A stretch of 64,000 nt of DNA, from assembly GCA_021186555.1 (NCBI GenBank), contig JAJKFL010000013.1, positions 35,368,743 through 35,432,742 of the forward strand, given 5' to 3'. Both the position numbers and the translations under genes were made by a program. Shown one piece after another: positions 1-10,748 of this stretch. The stretch comes from Reticulitermes speratus (lineage: Eukaryota; Arthropoda; Insecta; Blattodea; Rhinotermitidae). A model generated the notes under the pieces. The model saw nothing but the letters and a program-made list of their open reading frames with translations, had not been told where the DNA came from and did no database searches. How positions within the stretch are numbered: the stretch's first letter is position 1; each line of letters begins with the position of its first letter.

Positions 1-192
1 CTACGGCCCTGGGGTCTACTCAGCCTCTAACAGATATGAGTACAAGGAATATTTCCTGGAGGTGAAGTGCGGCCGGTGCGTAGGGCTGAAAAACTTATCA
101 CTTTCATGTGCCGATTGTCTTGGAGTCTGGGAGACTTAAACTCGTGAAACCCTGTGGACCTGTCCAGGCCTGTACAGGGACTCCTTTATATA
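1..192 (+). mobile_element. tRNA-derived SINE, family 4, cut by window start
   Basis: This is the body and 3' part of a SINE whose tRNA-like head lies outside the window. It shares the order of blocks with the complete copy at 55751-56037: a 'ggggtctactcagcc' block, 'tgagtac..ggaatatttcctgg', 'tgccgattgtct', 'ctgggag', and an end near 'gtccaggcctgtacaggga'. Other copies lie at 42461-42730 (minus) and 50217-50340 (minus). Nothing in it is coding. Confidence 0.75.
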
Positions 193-1199
193 CAGTTAGT
201 ACAAGCAGGAAAGTGATTATTCTAACGTTACAGAATTATTAATAGTTAAAAATGGGACAGAATATGGCAGCAGAAAAGGGTAAGTGGAAGTTACCTGTAT
301 TTAGTCGGTATTGATTCTCGATCCTTGCAGGAATATTTATCCTTAGCATTACTATTTATCCTATTAAGCTGTAGTTCCGGGAAATTTTACGTTCAATCCG
401 TGCATATTTATTGAAACTCTGATATAAAAATATCCCTCAATGACTGTGACGTGTACGAGTGGTCAGTGGAAGAGCTACCTGAAGAATTCAGGGCTGGTGG
501 TGAGAATTCTATTGAATTTTAATGGGTATTTTTAAGTTGCTATTTCGTGGGCCAATTAACCAAATATTTAGCTAGAGACAGTAATAAGAAATGAAGTTTG
601 AATGTTACTAAACCTCATGCCTCAAACAAGGGGCCAGCAGGTTTTCTCCGAGGTGTTGCCAGAAGGCTACACTAAAAATCAGAGAGTTAGTTTGTTAAAC
701 TATCCAGTTACGTATTTGGAGAATAATTAAACCAGTTCATCGCTCAAATGAGATCATCAAATACAATTGCCTAAGTCTGTAACAGCGTTCTGGTTGCACA
801 GTGCTTCATCAAACTTTGCAAACAACCTGTCGTAATTCCATGGATTGGCTTCATTCATAGAAACAACGTGAATTTGTTGAACCGCTAAGAATCGATTATT
901 TAGCTAGCTGGTCATATTTGTTGGTTCTCGTTAAATAAATATGGATAGGGGTTTCCTTTTACCCGTCGTTGTCAAAATACTTCACAGTGAGTTTAGCTAC
1001 ATCGTGCTTCCTAAACGCGTTAGCCCAAAATGTATTTTAAATTTGCCACTTATCTACCAAGCTATAAGGCTTCACATCTGACAACATGTATTCGAATATA
1101 TTATATATTTATTAATTATTATTGTAATATTCGTATAATTCGTAATATTCGTATATTGAAGGCATCTAAAAATAACATGAAATGCACTGGTTCCCAAGA
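193..1199. other. anonymous AT-rich DNA
   Basis: No gene, tRNA or tandem repeat is recognisable. The short open frame at 1030-1278 has random-looking composition and runs into the adjacent foldback. Confidence 0.5.
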
Positions 1200-1304
1200 G
1201 AAACTTTCTTTTTGTGTTATTCATGCCGTGCATATTCTTACTCGTACAATCAATACATCAACCAAATTATGCACTTAATAAAATACATTCAGAAGCAAGT
1301 ATAA

Positions 1305-1348
1305 AACTCCTACATGTTTCGGCACTGGGATGCCGTCATCAGGGAGTT
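1305..1348 (-). ncRNA. hammerhead ribozyme-like motif, best copy
   Basis: Read on the minus strand from 1348 to 1305. Helix I strand AACTCC is followed by the core CTGATGA, one extra C, helix II GGCA-(6-nt loop)-TGCC, the core GAAA, a minimal palindromic helix III (ACATGT), the cleavage triplet GTA, then GGAGTT. GGAGTT pairs perfectly with AACTCC over 6 bp. Every conserved hammerhead core position is present (C3, U4, G5, A6, G8, A9, G12, A13, A14). The only departure is the single extra base between A9 and helix II, a position where a natural viroid hammerhead is known to carry an insertion. Activity is inferred, not shown. Confidence 0.6.
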
Positions 1349-1732
1349 ATTCTGCACAAAGCAGTAACGACCAGCACGCTTGTCTAGGTATTGTGCCACC
1401 CGTATTAAAGTATTATAATTCTAAAATATAGAAAGTTAATAATCATAAGATTACCATGTACAATTAAAACTTTAAAAGTGAGCCGTTCCAGGTAGAAGTT
1501 TCCAGTTGTTTTTACACCTGGACATATGTTTGTGCGCATGCTCCATACAGAGTGTAAACAACTGGAAACTTATACCTGGAACGGCGCACTTTTAAAGTTT
1601 AAAATTTACAATATTTTAATTATATTATATTAATTTTTTTTGTATATTAGAATTTTAATATTTTAATCATTTTAATAATGGCGACACAATACCTAGATAA
1701 GCGTGCTGGTCTTGTATTCCTTTGTTCAGAAT

Positions 1733-1776
1733 AACTCCCTGATGATGGCACCTCGTTGCCGAAACATGTAGCACTT
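1733..1776 (+). ncRNA. hammerhead-like motif, right arm of the 1.2-2.0 kb foldback
   Basis: Core CTGATGA (1739-1745), extra T, helix II GGCA-(6 nt)-TGCC, GAAA (1761-1764), ACATGT and triplet GTA (1768-1770). Helix II is intact, but helix I pairs poorly here because the bases after GTA have diverged from the sister copy at 1305-1348. Confidence 0.45.
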
Positions 1777-2024
1777 TTATACTTGCTTCTGAATGTATTT
1801 TATTAAGTACATAAGTTGGTTCATGTATTGATTCCAAGAGGTACTGTTTTTTGTGACACGCGCGAGATACCTGGCTCAAAGTTAACACTTTGTTTAGATT
1901 TGAATTTTATTTTACTTTACCAACTTATGCACAATATCTGACAATAGTATCAATTTACCCATATACGTATAAAATAAATTTCAACTGTAATAAGATGCAC
2001 GGTCAATACAACGAAACTTTGTTT

Positions 2025-2780
2025 AGAATTTATTTGATTTACGGAAATGCCAGTGAAAGCAATGTTGTGCCATCTTTGAATAAGTGAACGTAAATGTTTG
2101 CAGCGCTTCAGTAGTGGAAATTATGTAGCGTATCGTGAAATAGAGGAAGGGTGTGTTTTTGAGGAAAACTAAGAGTGTAGGAGGTTACCTAGACAGTAAG
2201 CGACGTAGATACGTGTTTTATTCTGACTTACATTATTTAAGCCAGGGGTGCTTTTAAGTCGGCAAATCTGCTGGTACAAAATACATTAAAGAGTCTGATA
2301 GCTCAGCCAGTGGATCAATGAGGCTGCAGGTTGCACGACCGGATATTCGGAGTGTGATCACCAGACGATGTCGGAGATTTTTCTCTTCGCCAGCGAGTCC
2401 ACAACTTTGCTGGATGTCCCAGCAACGGGTGCCCCAAGCTCCCCCTGATTAAAGCCGTCAGGCCATGGCGCCAAAACCTCAACATCTTTAGGCGGCAAAG
2501 ATTAAGGATTGTAAGGTGTAATTGCATAAGAAGCTAAGGCTTGTTTGCAGTGCTGAAAATAGCAACGTGAGGAATGTTAAATACATTCGAGAAAGCTTAA
2601 GATAGAAAATAAGAGTATTATCGTATTACATGTAAGCTACAATAACCGAAAGACATTATTGTAGCTGTAAAACTTTAGACTTTTATTCGTAAGACAAAAG
2701 AAGTTAAAGAAAAGTTGTTCCTATATACAGCCATGAAGGCGTATATGGGGACTGAAGTTATAACTCCACTCATTCCTCTA
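2025..2780. other. anonymous sequence
   Basis: No gene or repeat is recognised. Short open frames here show no motif. Confidence 0.4.
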
Positions 2781-2799
2781 CCTCAGCAGTAGATGAAAG

Positions 2800-3160
2800 T
2801 AAGCTGTTATCTTCCCACCCCATCGTTTTACCTCGAGAGAAATAACCCCCGTTTCACATTGCTTGGGAGGCTGGTGGGTGGGCCCCAGATTTTGTCTGGA
2901 CATTCTGGAGAAGAGATAAATTTCTGCTGGACTTTGAACTCCGGATATTCCAGTCCTCCGAATCTCGTTTGGGTCATCGAGTATTTTATTGAGGTTGTAA
3001 AGTTTTCCTCTGTTTCTCCAGACAAATACCGGTGTAGCTCCTCGATCAAGCCACGACCACCTCTTCCAAATCCTTTCCAATTTATCATCGTTCATGAATC
3101 ACCCAAAAATTCGACGCTATATTGTCTGAGTTACAGAGAGCGCCGTCAATTGACACACCG
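2800..3160 (-). repeat. dispersed repeat of the 'aattggaaaggatttggaag' family
   Basis: On the minus strand it contains 'aattggaaaggatttggaag' (about 3070-3089) followed by a 'gtggtcgtgg' block, a block shared with 49768-49990 and, more weakly, with 17826-18060, 25165-25400, 39890-40060 and 55280-55440. Overlapping open frames exist on both strands, but they follow the repeat and differ between copies, so I do not call a gene. Confidence 0.5.
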
Positions 3161-3270
3161 AGTTGGCAAAGTAACTTGAGGTAGAATTCGTACAAATTAT
3201 GACATTGTGAAAGTGGCAAAGGGAAATTAATGTAAATCGGGCATTCCAAAAATAAATATTACAGACCTAA

Positions 3271-3320
3271 AACAACAACAACAATAACAGCAGCAGCACA
3301 ACACAACAACAACAACAACC
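3271..3320. repeat. (CAA)n-rich simple repeat
   Basis: Interrupted CAA/CAG trinucleotide run. Confidence 0.85.
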
Positions 3321-3451
3321 ATCTTTTAAATAATTGGATAAAGTTCCTAATATGTGTTAATTCTGCTTCATTTACCTCATATCAATTTATAAAAATAAAT
3401 AAATAATTAATTAAATAATTGATTTTTTCTTTTCCTTTCTCTTCTGGTGAA

Positions 3452-3600
3452 GGGCCCCGCAGCAGATGCTACGGACGCATCGCAGCCTTAAGGCTTCTTG
3501 TGAAATCCTGTGATGAAGATGAAAGATGATTTAGTTTTTTTTTTCATTTTTACAAGTAATGGAGCACCGGTGGAATGAAATTGACAGGGGAAATTGAATA
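3452..3600 (-). mobile_element. SINE family 3, partial copy
   Basis: It matches the 3' half of the SINEs at 4815-5088 and 60181-60455: 'ggccccgcagcagatgctacgg', then 'atggagcaccggtggaatg'. The tRNA-like head is missing, as expected for 5' truncation during retroposition. Confidence 0.75.
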
Positions 3601-3909
3601 ACTTACTGTTCACTAATTTAGAGATCTGGCAGTTAACAGACAATTACGCAACAGTGCAACAACCCGATTAAACACAACACATGTACTTCTTCTAAATAGT
3701 CTACGGTTAGTCTTAGTTAAAATGGTCTTCGAACACAGAATGGTCTAAGCCTTCATGGATATTTACAGCAATTACTATGACAACTGTAATTGTGTAATGA
3801 AAGTAAAAATGCCTATAGCAACTAAGACACTGGCTGGGGTTTACTTGCAAGTGTACGTTCTCAAAATCTCACCTGGAATAATATCTTTTGTAGTTTAATA
3901 TAAGGCAGT
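3601..3909. other. anonymous sequence
   Basis: Nothing recognisable. Confidence 0.4.
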
Positions 3910-4208
3910 TAGACAACAATAATAGCTCAGTCGGTATAGCGAGTCGCTACGGGCTGGGCGGTCCGGGGATCGAATCCCGGTGGGGGCGAGATTTTCGGCA
4001 CCCGTCCAGACCGGCCCTGGGGCCTACCCAGCCTCCTGTACAATGGGTACCGGGTCATTCCCGGGGGTAAAGCGGCCGGGACGTGGCGTTGACCACCCAC
4101 CCCCATCTAGCGCCGAGGTTAAAGAAAGAGTAGAGCTATACCTCTACTCCCCCTCTGGGCCTTCATGGCCTGTTCTAGGGAGAACTTTACCTTTTTAGAC
4201 AACAATAA
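3910..4208 (+). mobile_element. tRNA-derived SINE, family 1, full length with 13-bp TSD
   Basis: A perfect 13-bp direct repeat, TAGACAACAATAA, lies at 3910-3922 and 4196-4208, so the element is 3923-4195. The head has a pol III A-box-like 'tagctcagtcggta' and a B-box-like 'gatcgaatcccgg'. The body carries 'ccagaccggccctgggg', 'gcgttgaccaccca' and 'tagcgccgagg', and the tail ends in 'ggagaactttacctttt'. It is a retroposed non-coding element, with other copies at 24531, 26822, 36563 and 55443 and diverged ones elsewhere. Confidence 0.92.
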
Positions 4209-4747
4209 GGAAGATATTAGAACATTAACTTTACTTCAATAGCACAGAGAGCGAATGTGTTACATATAGATGCATGTATATATATGTATGTAAAACAATA
4301 GCATTTTCTGTCTTGCCTTTATAAGATTGCTCTGAAGATGGAAAATCAGGCCGAAGCATTTTGGAAACTACTGTAAACAAATAAATGAATTGCATTTTCA
4401 TTAGTGCAAAGATAATCACGTACTATTGTTTTTATAAGGTTATACATGGTAACCCTGAACCATTTTAAAGCTGCAGACCTATATTTTTAAATTGCTTTTT
4501 CGTTAAAGAGATTGTAATTTAATAAAAATTCTGTTAGAATGCCTGTGCTTTCTTCAGTCTTTTTTTCCAGCAACGTTCGCTTTTGAACCACTAGTAATTT
4601 CATTGCATGCTTTGTGTGTGTGATGTATACACAGCGTGCGTATAAACTTGAGATCTTTGGTATGGGATACAGTTTGGTTAATGTGAATGTGGCAACGAAG
4701 AATTCTGTGATAAAACACGTGTGGCGTCGTTAAACGTAAATCAGACA
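4209..4747. other. anonymous sequence with a weak hammerhead-like remnant
   Basis: Near 4330-4370 'ctctgaagatgg...ggccgaagc' resembles the window-wide motif but has lost GAAA. Nothing else is recognisable. Confidence 0.3.
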
Positions 4748-4766
4748 ACACACACACACACACACG
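4748..4766. repeat. (AC)n microsatellite
   Basis: About nine AC units. Confidence 0.9.
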
Positions 4767-4807
4767 GGCAAAAACACCTACAAATATGTTTTAAGTGAAT
4801 TAATTTG

Positions 4808-5095
4808 TAAACGGTTTTTTTTGGGCCCCGCAGCAGATGCTACGGACGAACCGCAGCCTTGAGGCCTGTTGTGCAACCCTGTGATGAAGGTGATAATTTT
4901 TTTCGTTTTTCCGTGTAATGGAGCACCGGTGGAATGAAATTGACACGGGCAAACCAAAGTACTCGGGGGGAAAAACCTGTCCCAGTGCCACTTTGTCCAT
5001 CAAAAATCCCACATGGACTGACGCGGGGTCGAACCCAGTCCTCCGCTGTGAGAGGCCGGCGACTAACCGCCTGAGCCATGGCACGGCCTAAACGG
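4808..5095 (-). mobile_element. tRNA-derived SINE, family 3, full length
   Basis: On the minus strand the head reads 'gccgtgccatggctcaggcg' (A box) and 'gggttcgacccc' (B box), followed by 'gtggacaaagtggcactg'-type sequence and 'cattccaccggtgctccatt', ending in the 'gcagcatctgctgcggggcc' tail. A 7-bp repeat TAAACGG (4808-4814, 5089-5095) may be its target duplication. The best sister copy is at 60181-60455. Confidence 0.88.
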
Positions 5096-5204
5096 ATTCT
5101 ACTTGAGTCAGATCTCTTATTATCCTATACATGTTTCTGTCCTGTCTTCAGTGGCGTGTGTGCTGTATATTTCTTCTTCATCTTCAGTCTTAAGTGTTAG
5201 GCTC

Positions 5205-5445
5205 TCTGGTACCCTCCTGCCCTGAATGAAGATCTGAGACTGTGAGTCTCATAGACAATTGTTAGGATCCTTGAACGGGGGATCGGTGTGTCCCATTACC
5301 TGTGCCATGGGATGACACAAACACAGAAAAGACGCATAATTTTATTCATGACCTGAGTGGGATTCGAGCACACGATCCCATTGTTTAAGCGGCAGAAGCC
5401 AGGATACTACTTAGACTGCGCGGTCATTGTGGTTGGCATGTACTA
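5205..5445 (-). mobile_element. SINE-like, tRNA-derived head
   Basis: On the minus strand 'tgaccgcgcagtctaag' resembles the A box of family 2 and 'gctcgaatcccactcagg' is a B box. The body does not match the other copies well, so this may be a separate or strongly diverged family. Confidence 0.5.
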
Positions 5446-6890
5446 TATTGACTTGCTCTAAATGCTGTGTATACAGCGTAGAGCATGCGCAGTAGTTTTC
5501 ATACCCATCTTGCTTTTTTTTAACGTAATCAAAAGCGTTTGTAAATTTTTGAACTGTCGATCTTGTTGAAGATGGATTTGTTTTCTTTCGATTACAAGTT
5601 TTTCAAAAGATTTTAACAGAAGTTACTCTTCCATCTAAATTTCTAGCAGAATACTATCACATCTAGAAGAGAGTAATCTTTATTTTTATACCTCAAGGCT
5701 AATGTTTTGGAGACTAACTTCTTACTTCACAATTTCTATAATCTCTTTATTTATTTTGTTTCAAAGTACAGCGACATTATTACGAGCATTTTGTAGAGTT
5801 CTTAGAATATAGTGAACTGGTATTCAATGTAAGGAATCATACTGCAGTCTACAATTGCGGTTTTCACGGGGGTGAATATGTAGTTTATGCTTTCTTGTTT
5901 ATAACACCATGTAGATGATTATCGTTTCGAAATAAAATTCCGCCCCCATCTTCAGGGTATATTGTAAAAGCAGGTTGCGGAGACGTTTTTAAACACCTAC
6001 TAGATTACACGTTGTCACAACCCGAAATTGTAATGTTGTAATGTTGTAATTTTAAATAGGATTTAGACCATATGTAATTTAGTTGTGTAGAAGGACCAGA
6101 AAGTACAGTTGTATTTTTTCCTTTATTTTATATGACCGAGACATCGCACCTTAGAATACTTTTATAACAACGCAAAAGTATCTGGAATAAAGGTTACAAA
6201 GTATATAAGAATCATTCAACCAAGATTTTATCGTAGTAACCATCCCAATGGTATGACCTTATTGTTGCAAATTGTGTAATCTCTGGACTAGTAAAAGAAT
6301 TTTCAGTTCTATGGCCTTCTAAGGTTTATACGTATGTTTACAACAGCGCGCTGTTTGACCTAGTCGGACGCAGTTCACAAGTTCACATGCTCATGTCTGG
6401 TTCCTAATTATTAAGGTGAAGAAGAAGAAGCAGCGTGGTTACTGAATAAACTAAATGCGTTTCTAGTGCTTTTGCTAACTCACTCTGCTAAAACCAAATC
6501 CGGCTACTGCCTGAATGAAACTCGATCAACGAATCTATAAGTTGTGAGACAGAATGTATGTGTTGAATTTGGATGTGGTTTGCAATGTTGGAATGAGGTG
6601 ATGACGCTAATGTGAGCTGAGCAGTCAGCTGGTGTGCCTTACTTCATAAGACCATTTCCCCATTTTCACAGGCAGTATGGCAGCTCTTTACTCTTAAATC
6701 AACTTATTTAAGCAATTTGCATTTGCAGCCCTTTCGTGTGGAACTTATTTTGTGACTGAATAGTGAAGCTGCATCTAATATGCTATCTCGCTAGTCAGCA
6801 AGTTGTTAGGGATTAGGCTCGGCAAGCAGAAACAATTGGATTTTGTATAAAATAAGTGTGTGAGGAAACTGCTAATTTTACGCTCTAAGC
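5446..6890. other. anonymous sequence with one decayed hammerhead-bearing repeat
   Basis: About 5860-6035 belongs to the repeat family that ends in 'agattacacgttgtcac' (compare 24415-24435 and 22803-22825). Inside it, on the minus strand at 5920-5959, CTGAAGA...GAAAC is still visible, but the triplet after it is GAT, not GTH. The rest is unrecognised. Confidence 0.35.
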
Positions 6891-7760
6891 TCGTGCTTGT
6901 CCAGCCACCACCGACAATCTACAGTGCATGTGGACTGGCTTCTTACTATTCGTCTCTGTCTGCTCCGTATCCTTATCATGTTCTCCTTTGTTTTTAATTA
7001 TCCTTCTACACTTGTACATTTTATTTTTATTCCTTTATTATCTATGTTCTCCTTCTGTTTACTGCCCTTCTTCCCCTTTTACTCATTATTCTCATCATTC
7101 TTTTAATTACTCTTCATTTTCTTATTTATGTTCGTTCCATATGTAATTTCTTTCTCCTCTTGTATCATTTCCTGCCCTCCTTCTTGCCTTTTGTGTATTT
7201 CTCACTTTTTCCTATTCTTCCTGTCCTCAATGCTTTGCCATCCTACCCCACTCCCTTGTTATTCTACCTTTTCAACTAGTTCTATTCTTTATCTCCTTCA
7301 TTATCATTTCTGGTCCTGTTTCTTTCCATTCCCGCCTTCAAAATTCCAAGCGGCACCTACTGCCTCACTTTACCATACAAGGAGATAGCTGTGTAGAATT
7401 TCAAAAGCATTCAGTTTATTGTATTTTGCTTCTTCTTTGCTTTATTTTTGTCATCATATCTCTGCATTTTCTTCTTTTCTATCTATCCGCATCCTCCGCT
7501 TTTATATTTCACTTATTTTCTTCTTATCTTTTTTCGTTTTTTCTTCTCTTTATCTTTTCCCATCATGTATTTATTTTTCATTCCTGCTTATTCCTCCCGC
7601 TATGTTTCCCACCATCAGCCACTTCATTCTCAGTTCACTTCTTCGTCCTCACCTGTTCTATTGTAACCTCTTTCAGCCCTATTTCTGTTTCCAACCCTTT
7701 GTTGCCTCCTGTAAATCAAAGACGCGATTTCCTTCTCATGTTTTCATGAGAAGAGCTAGC
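6890..7760 (+). repeat. pyrimidine-rich block
   Basis: The plus strand is strongly T+C biased with interrupted TTC/TCC/CTT runs. Several frames stay open and encode only low-complexity F/S/L-rich peptides, so I do not call genes. Confidence 0.6.
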
Positions 7761-9727
7761 GGAATAAATTTAAATGTCTTTAAATTCAGCAGTCAGCTTA
7801 CTGTTACGCGTAATGCAATTTCTACATTTCAGTGGAAAAAGTTTCTTCTCGTAGTATAGATTTTAAATTGAACACGCCATGATGCCTGCAATCTGATATG
7901 AATGTACGTATGTGTTGCTATGAAATAAAACGTTTCAAAATTAGAACTGTGGAATTTGCATTGTAGTTAACCCCGGTCTAAAACTTTTATACAGGCTGAA
8001 AAATATTCTGTCTGATTTTCTGCTTTCATAGTCATTGATAAAGTTTTTATTAGGATAATCCAAACGTAATGTCTTATTAATCCTTTAGAGACTGAATTTA
8101 GCCTGAATTAATTATAAAGATCTAGCTCGTCCCGCACAGAAAACCCTCTCCGTCTCGGTTGTGAACCAGTCGTTGTATGTTGTATAGGGAAATAATCTCT
8201 GTCTGTTCTGAGAACCATGTAAAACACATAAATACACTCTGTGGGCAGAAAGAGGAATTCTTAGTGTTAAACCTGGTGATACGTAAAGTATTCACTAAGT
8301 CTTAAAGGGTTAAATATGAACAGAAATTATCTGCATAATAGTGTAGGCATATATAATTCGAATTAAGGTAGCTGCTATTTTTTACGGAAAATTTAAGTTG
8401 AAAACAGACAGTAGTTAATTACTAAAAGAATGGTGTAATTTTTATGGATGAATTTTGTGTTTGAAAAAGTCGTTATATTTATGAACGTAACTTGCCGGCT
8501 GACTTCATTTCAGCTGCTAAGCAGTGCTGTGTACAAAACTGTGATCAGATTCCGAACACGTGTAGGTAATTTACAAATGTTTTCCTCACGATTTGAAATT
8601 ACTCATTGTAAAATGTGCTCATTTATTTCAGATGCAAAGCCGGTTGATATATACTAGTAATGTCAGCATACATACAGGTCTCTTTTCTTCACGTGCAACC
8701 TATTTTATTTAATGCTAGCGACGTGTACAAGTGCTGAAATTAAGTTGTCGGTGTTAATGAAGTGTAAAATGAAATTAGCCAGTTTCATCACACATTTTTC
8801 AGTTGCATGTTGAGTACGTTTAGTTGCTGCACAAAGTTAGACGTATGCTGCACGGGTCGACGCAAGGTTTGCTTGGGTGGCTCCTCATTTTTTCGTTATG
8901 AATCAGGTATGGAAAACTGTTGAACGTAAGCATAAAACCAAATTTCGACGCAACGTTTAGTGCTGTACCACGAAATAAAATACATATAAAGTTAATAGAC
9001 CATTACAGTCAAATACAACAATTAATTATTGTAAAAACATTCAGTTTTTACATAATTGTACTACATTTTTTAGCCATTACGGCCCTCACCAGGAAAGTTT
9101 TTCGCAAGAATATACAAAGGAAAGTAAACAGTGATGACAAAAAGGGCTACATTTTTCAAAATGCATTGCTTATTAAAATAAAGATTGCAGTTACATTTTT
9201 GCACCTTTCCTTTGATATACCTGTATTTATTGATGAGGTAAGCTTGACTAGCTGATATGGCCTTATGTAAAGAAGCTGGGTAGGTTAACGCTGTCCATGA
9301 AGTCATACATCCATTATGTTTACGGCTAGCCTTTGTAGCCTGTTCGTCTAATATTTAAAAGTTGAGTTCACAAAAGGCACACTGCGTCTTCGTTACAAAG
9401 CTAACCGAATTACATTTGGAGGCGTAATTGATACTAACCTGAAAATCGCACGAAACTGACGAGTAAAGGTTTCTTGAGGTAATCTGAAAGTAAAGGCCAC
9501 ATGACATAAGAGTGGTGAATCACAGTTCGAGATTGAGAAGAAGAACCAATTCCAGGCTGGCCAGTAGGAACCGTAAGTCCTGGAGAAGTACACTGCTAGG
9601 CAGGCAGGAAAAAAAAGAGAAAGCGCTCATACTACTTCCCGTACTTAGGTGATGTTAACCGAGAACACGAAGGTATATATTCCAACGAAATGTTGATACC
9701 GCTTCCCAAACTACGTAAATGGTATAA
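7761..9727. other. anonymous AT-rich DNA
   Basis: The open frame at 8920-9255 shows no recognisable motif. No repeat family was detected. Confidence 0.4.
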
Positions 9728-10748
9728 TGATCCAGGAAGCCACAGTGTGACACAGCCGTGAGAACGTCAGATATTAGACACAAATTCCGATCCAGGAAGC
9801 CACAGTGTGACACAGCCGTCAGAAAGTCAGATATTAGACACAAATTCCGATCCAGGAAGCCACAGTGTGACACAGCCGTCAGAAAGTCAGATATTAGACA
9901 CAAATTCCGATCCAGGAAGCCACAGTGTGACACAGCCGTGAGAACGTCAGATATTAGACACAAATTCCGATCCAGGAAGCCACAGTGTGACACAGCCGTC
10001 AGAAAGTCAGATATTAGACACAAATTCCGATCCAGGAAGCCACAGTGTGACACAGCCGTCAGAAAGTCAGATATTAGACACAAATTCCGATCCAGGAAGC
10101 CACAGTGTGACACAGCCGTCAGAAAGTCAGATATTAGACACAAATTCCGATCCAGGAAGCCACAGTGTGACACAGCCGTCAGAAAGTCAGATATTAGACA
10201 CAAATTCCGATCCAGGAAGCCACAGTGTGACACAGCCGTCAGAAAGTCAGATATTAGACACAAATTCCGATCCAGGAAGCCACAGTGTGACACAGCCGTG
10301 AGAACGTCAGATATTAGACACAAATTCCGATCCAGGAAGCCACAGTGTGACACAGCCGTCAGAAAGTCAGATATTAGACACAAATTCCGATCCAGGAAGC
10401 CACAGTGTGACACAGCCGTCAGAAAGTCAGATATTAGACACAAATTCCGATCCAGGAAGCCACAGTGTGACACAGCCGTCAGAAAGTCAGATATTAGACA
10501 CAAATTCCGATCCAGGAAGCCACAGTGTGACACAGCCGTCAGAAAGTCAGATATTAGACACAAATTCCGATCCAGGAAGCCACAGTGTGACACAGCCGTG
10601 AGAACGTCAGATATTAGACACAAATTCCGATCCAGGAAGCCACAGTGTGACACAGCCGTCAGAAAGTCAGATATTAGACACAAATTCCGATCCAGGAAGC
10701 CACAGTGTGACACAGCCGTCAGAAAGTCAGATATTAGACACAAATTCC
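9728..10748. repeat. 60-bp minisatellite, 17 near-identical units
   Basis: The unit begins 'gatccaggaagccacagtg' and is exactly 60 bp. Units are identical except for a linked two-base variant: 'gtgagaacg' replaces 'gtcagaaag' in units 1, 4, 10 and 15. Because 60 is a multiple of three and the unit lacks stops in several frames, both strands stay open for about 350 codons, giving exact 20-residue repeats. There is no start context or flanking exon, so I treat this as non-coding satellite DNA. Confidence 0.97.

Larger units (their letters stand above)
1200..2024. mobile_element. foldback (palindromic) element with two hammerhead-like motifs
   Basis: The left half (about 1212-1530) matches the reverse complement of the right half (about 1545-2012) with small gaps, giving a long palindrome with a short centre near 1535. 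Each arm carries one hammerhead-like motif (1305-1348 minus, 1733-1776 plus), so the motifs point away from each other across the palindrome. The tips carry the shared ATGCACGG-type tail: 'atgcacggtcaatac' at 1994-2008 and its relative 'gccgtgcat' near 1225-1233. A 12-bp direct repeat differing at one base, GAAACTTTSTTT, flanks it at 1200-1211 and 2013-2024 and is a plausible target-site duplication. No ORF of note is present. I infer a non-autonomous retroelement related to Penelope-like elements or retrozymes; a foldback DNA transposon is the main alternative. Confidence 0.65.

Noticed and set aside
2778..3179. Overlapping 86-128 codon frames on both strands
   Set aside because: Lie inside a dispersed repeat and do not stay open in the other copies.
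6897..7859. Several overlapping plus frames
   Set aside because: Low-complexity F/S/L-rich peptides in a pyrimidine-rich block; multiple frames open at once.
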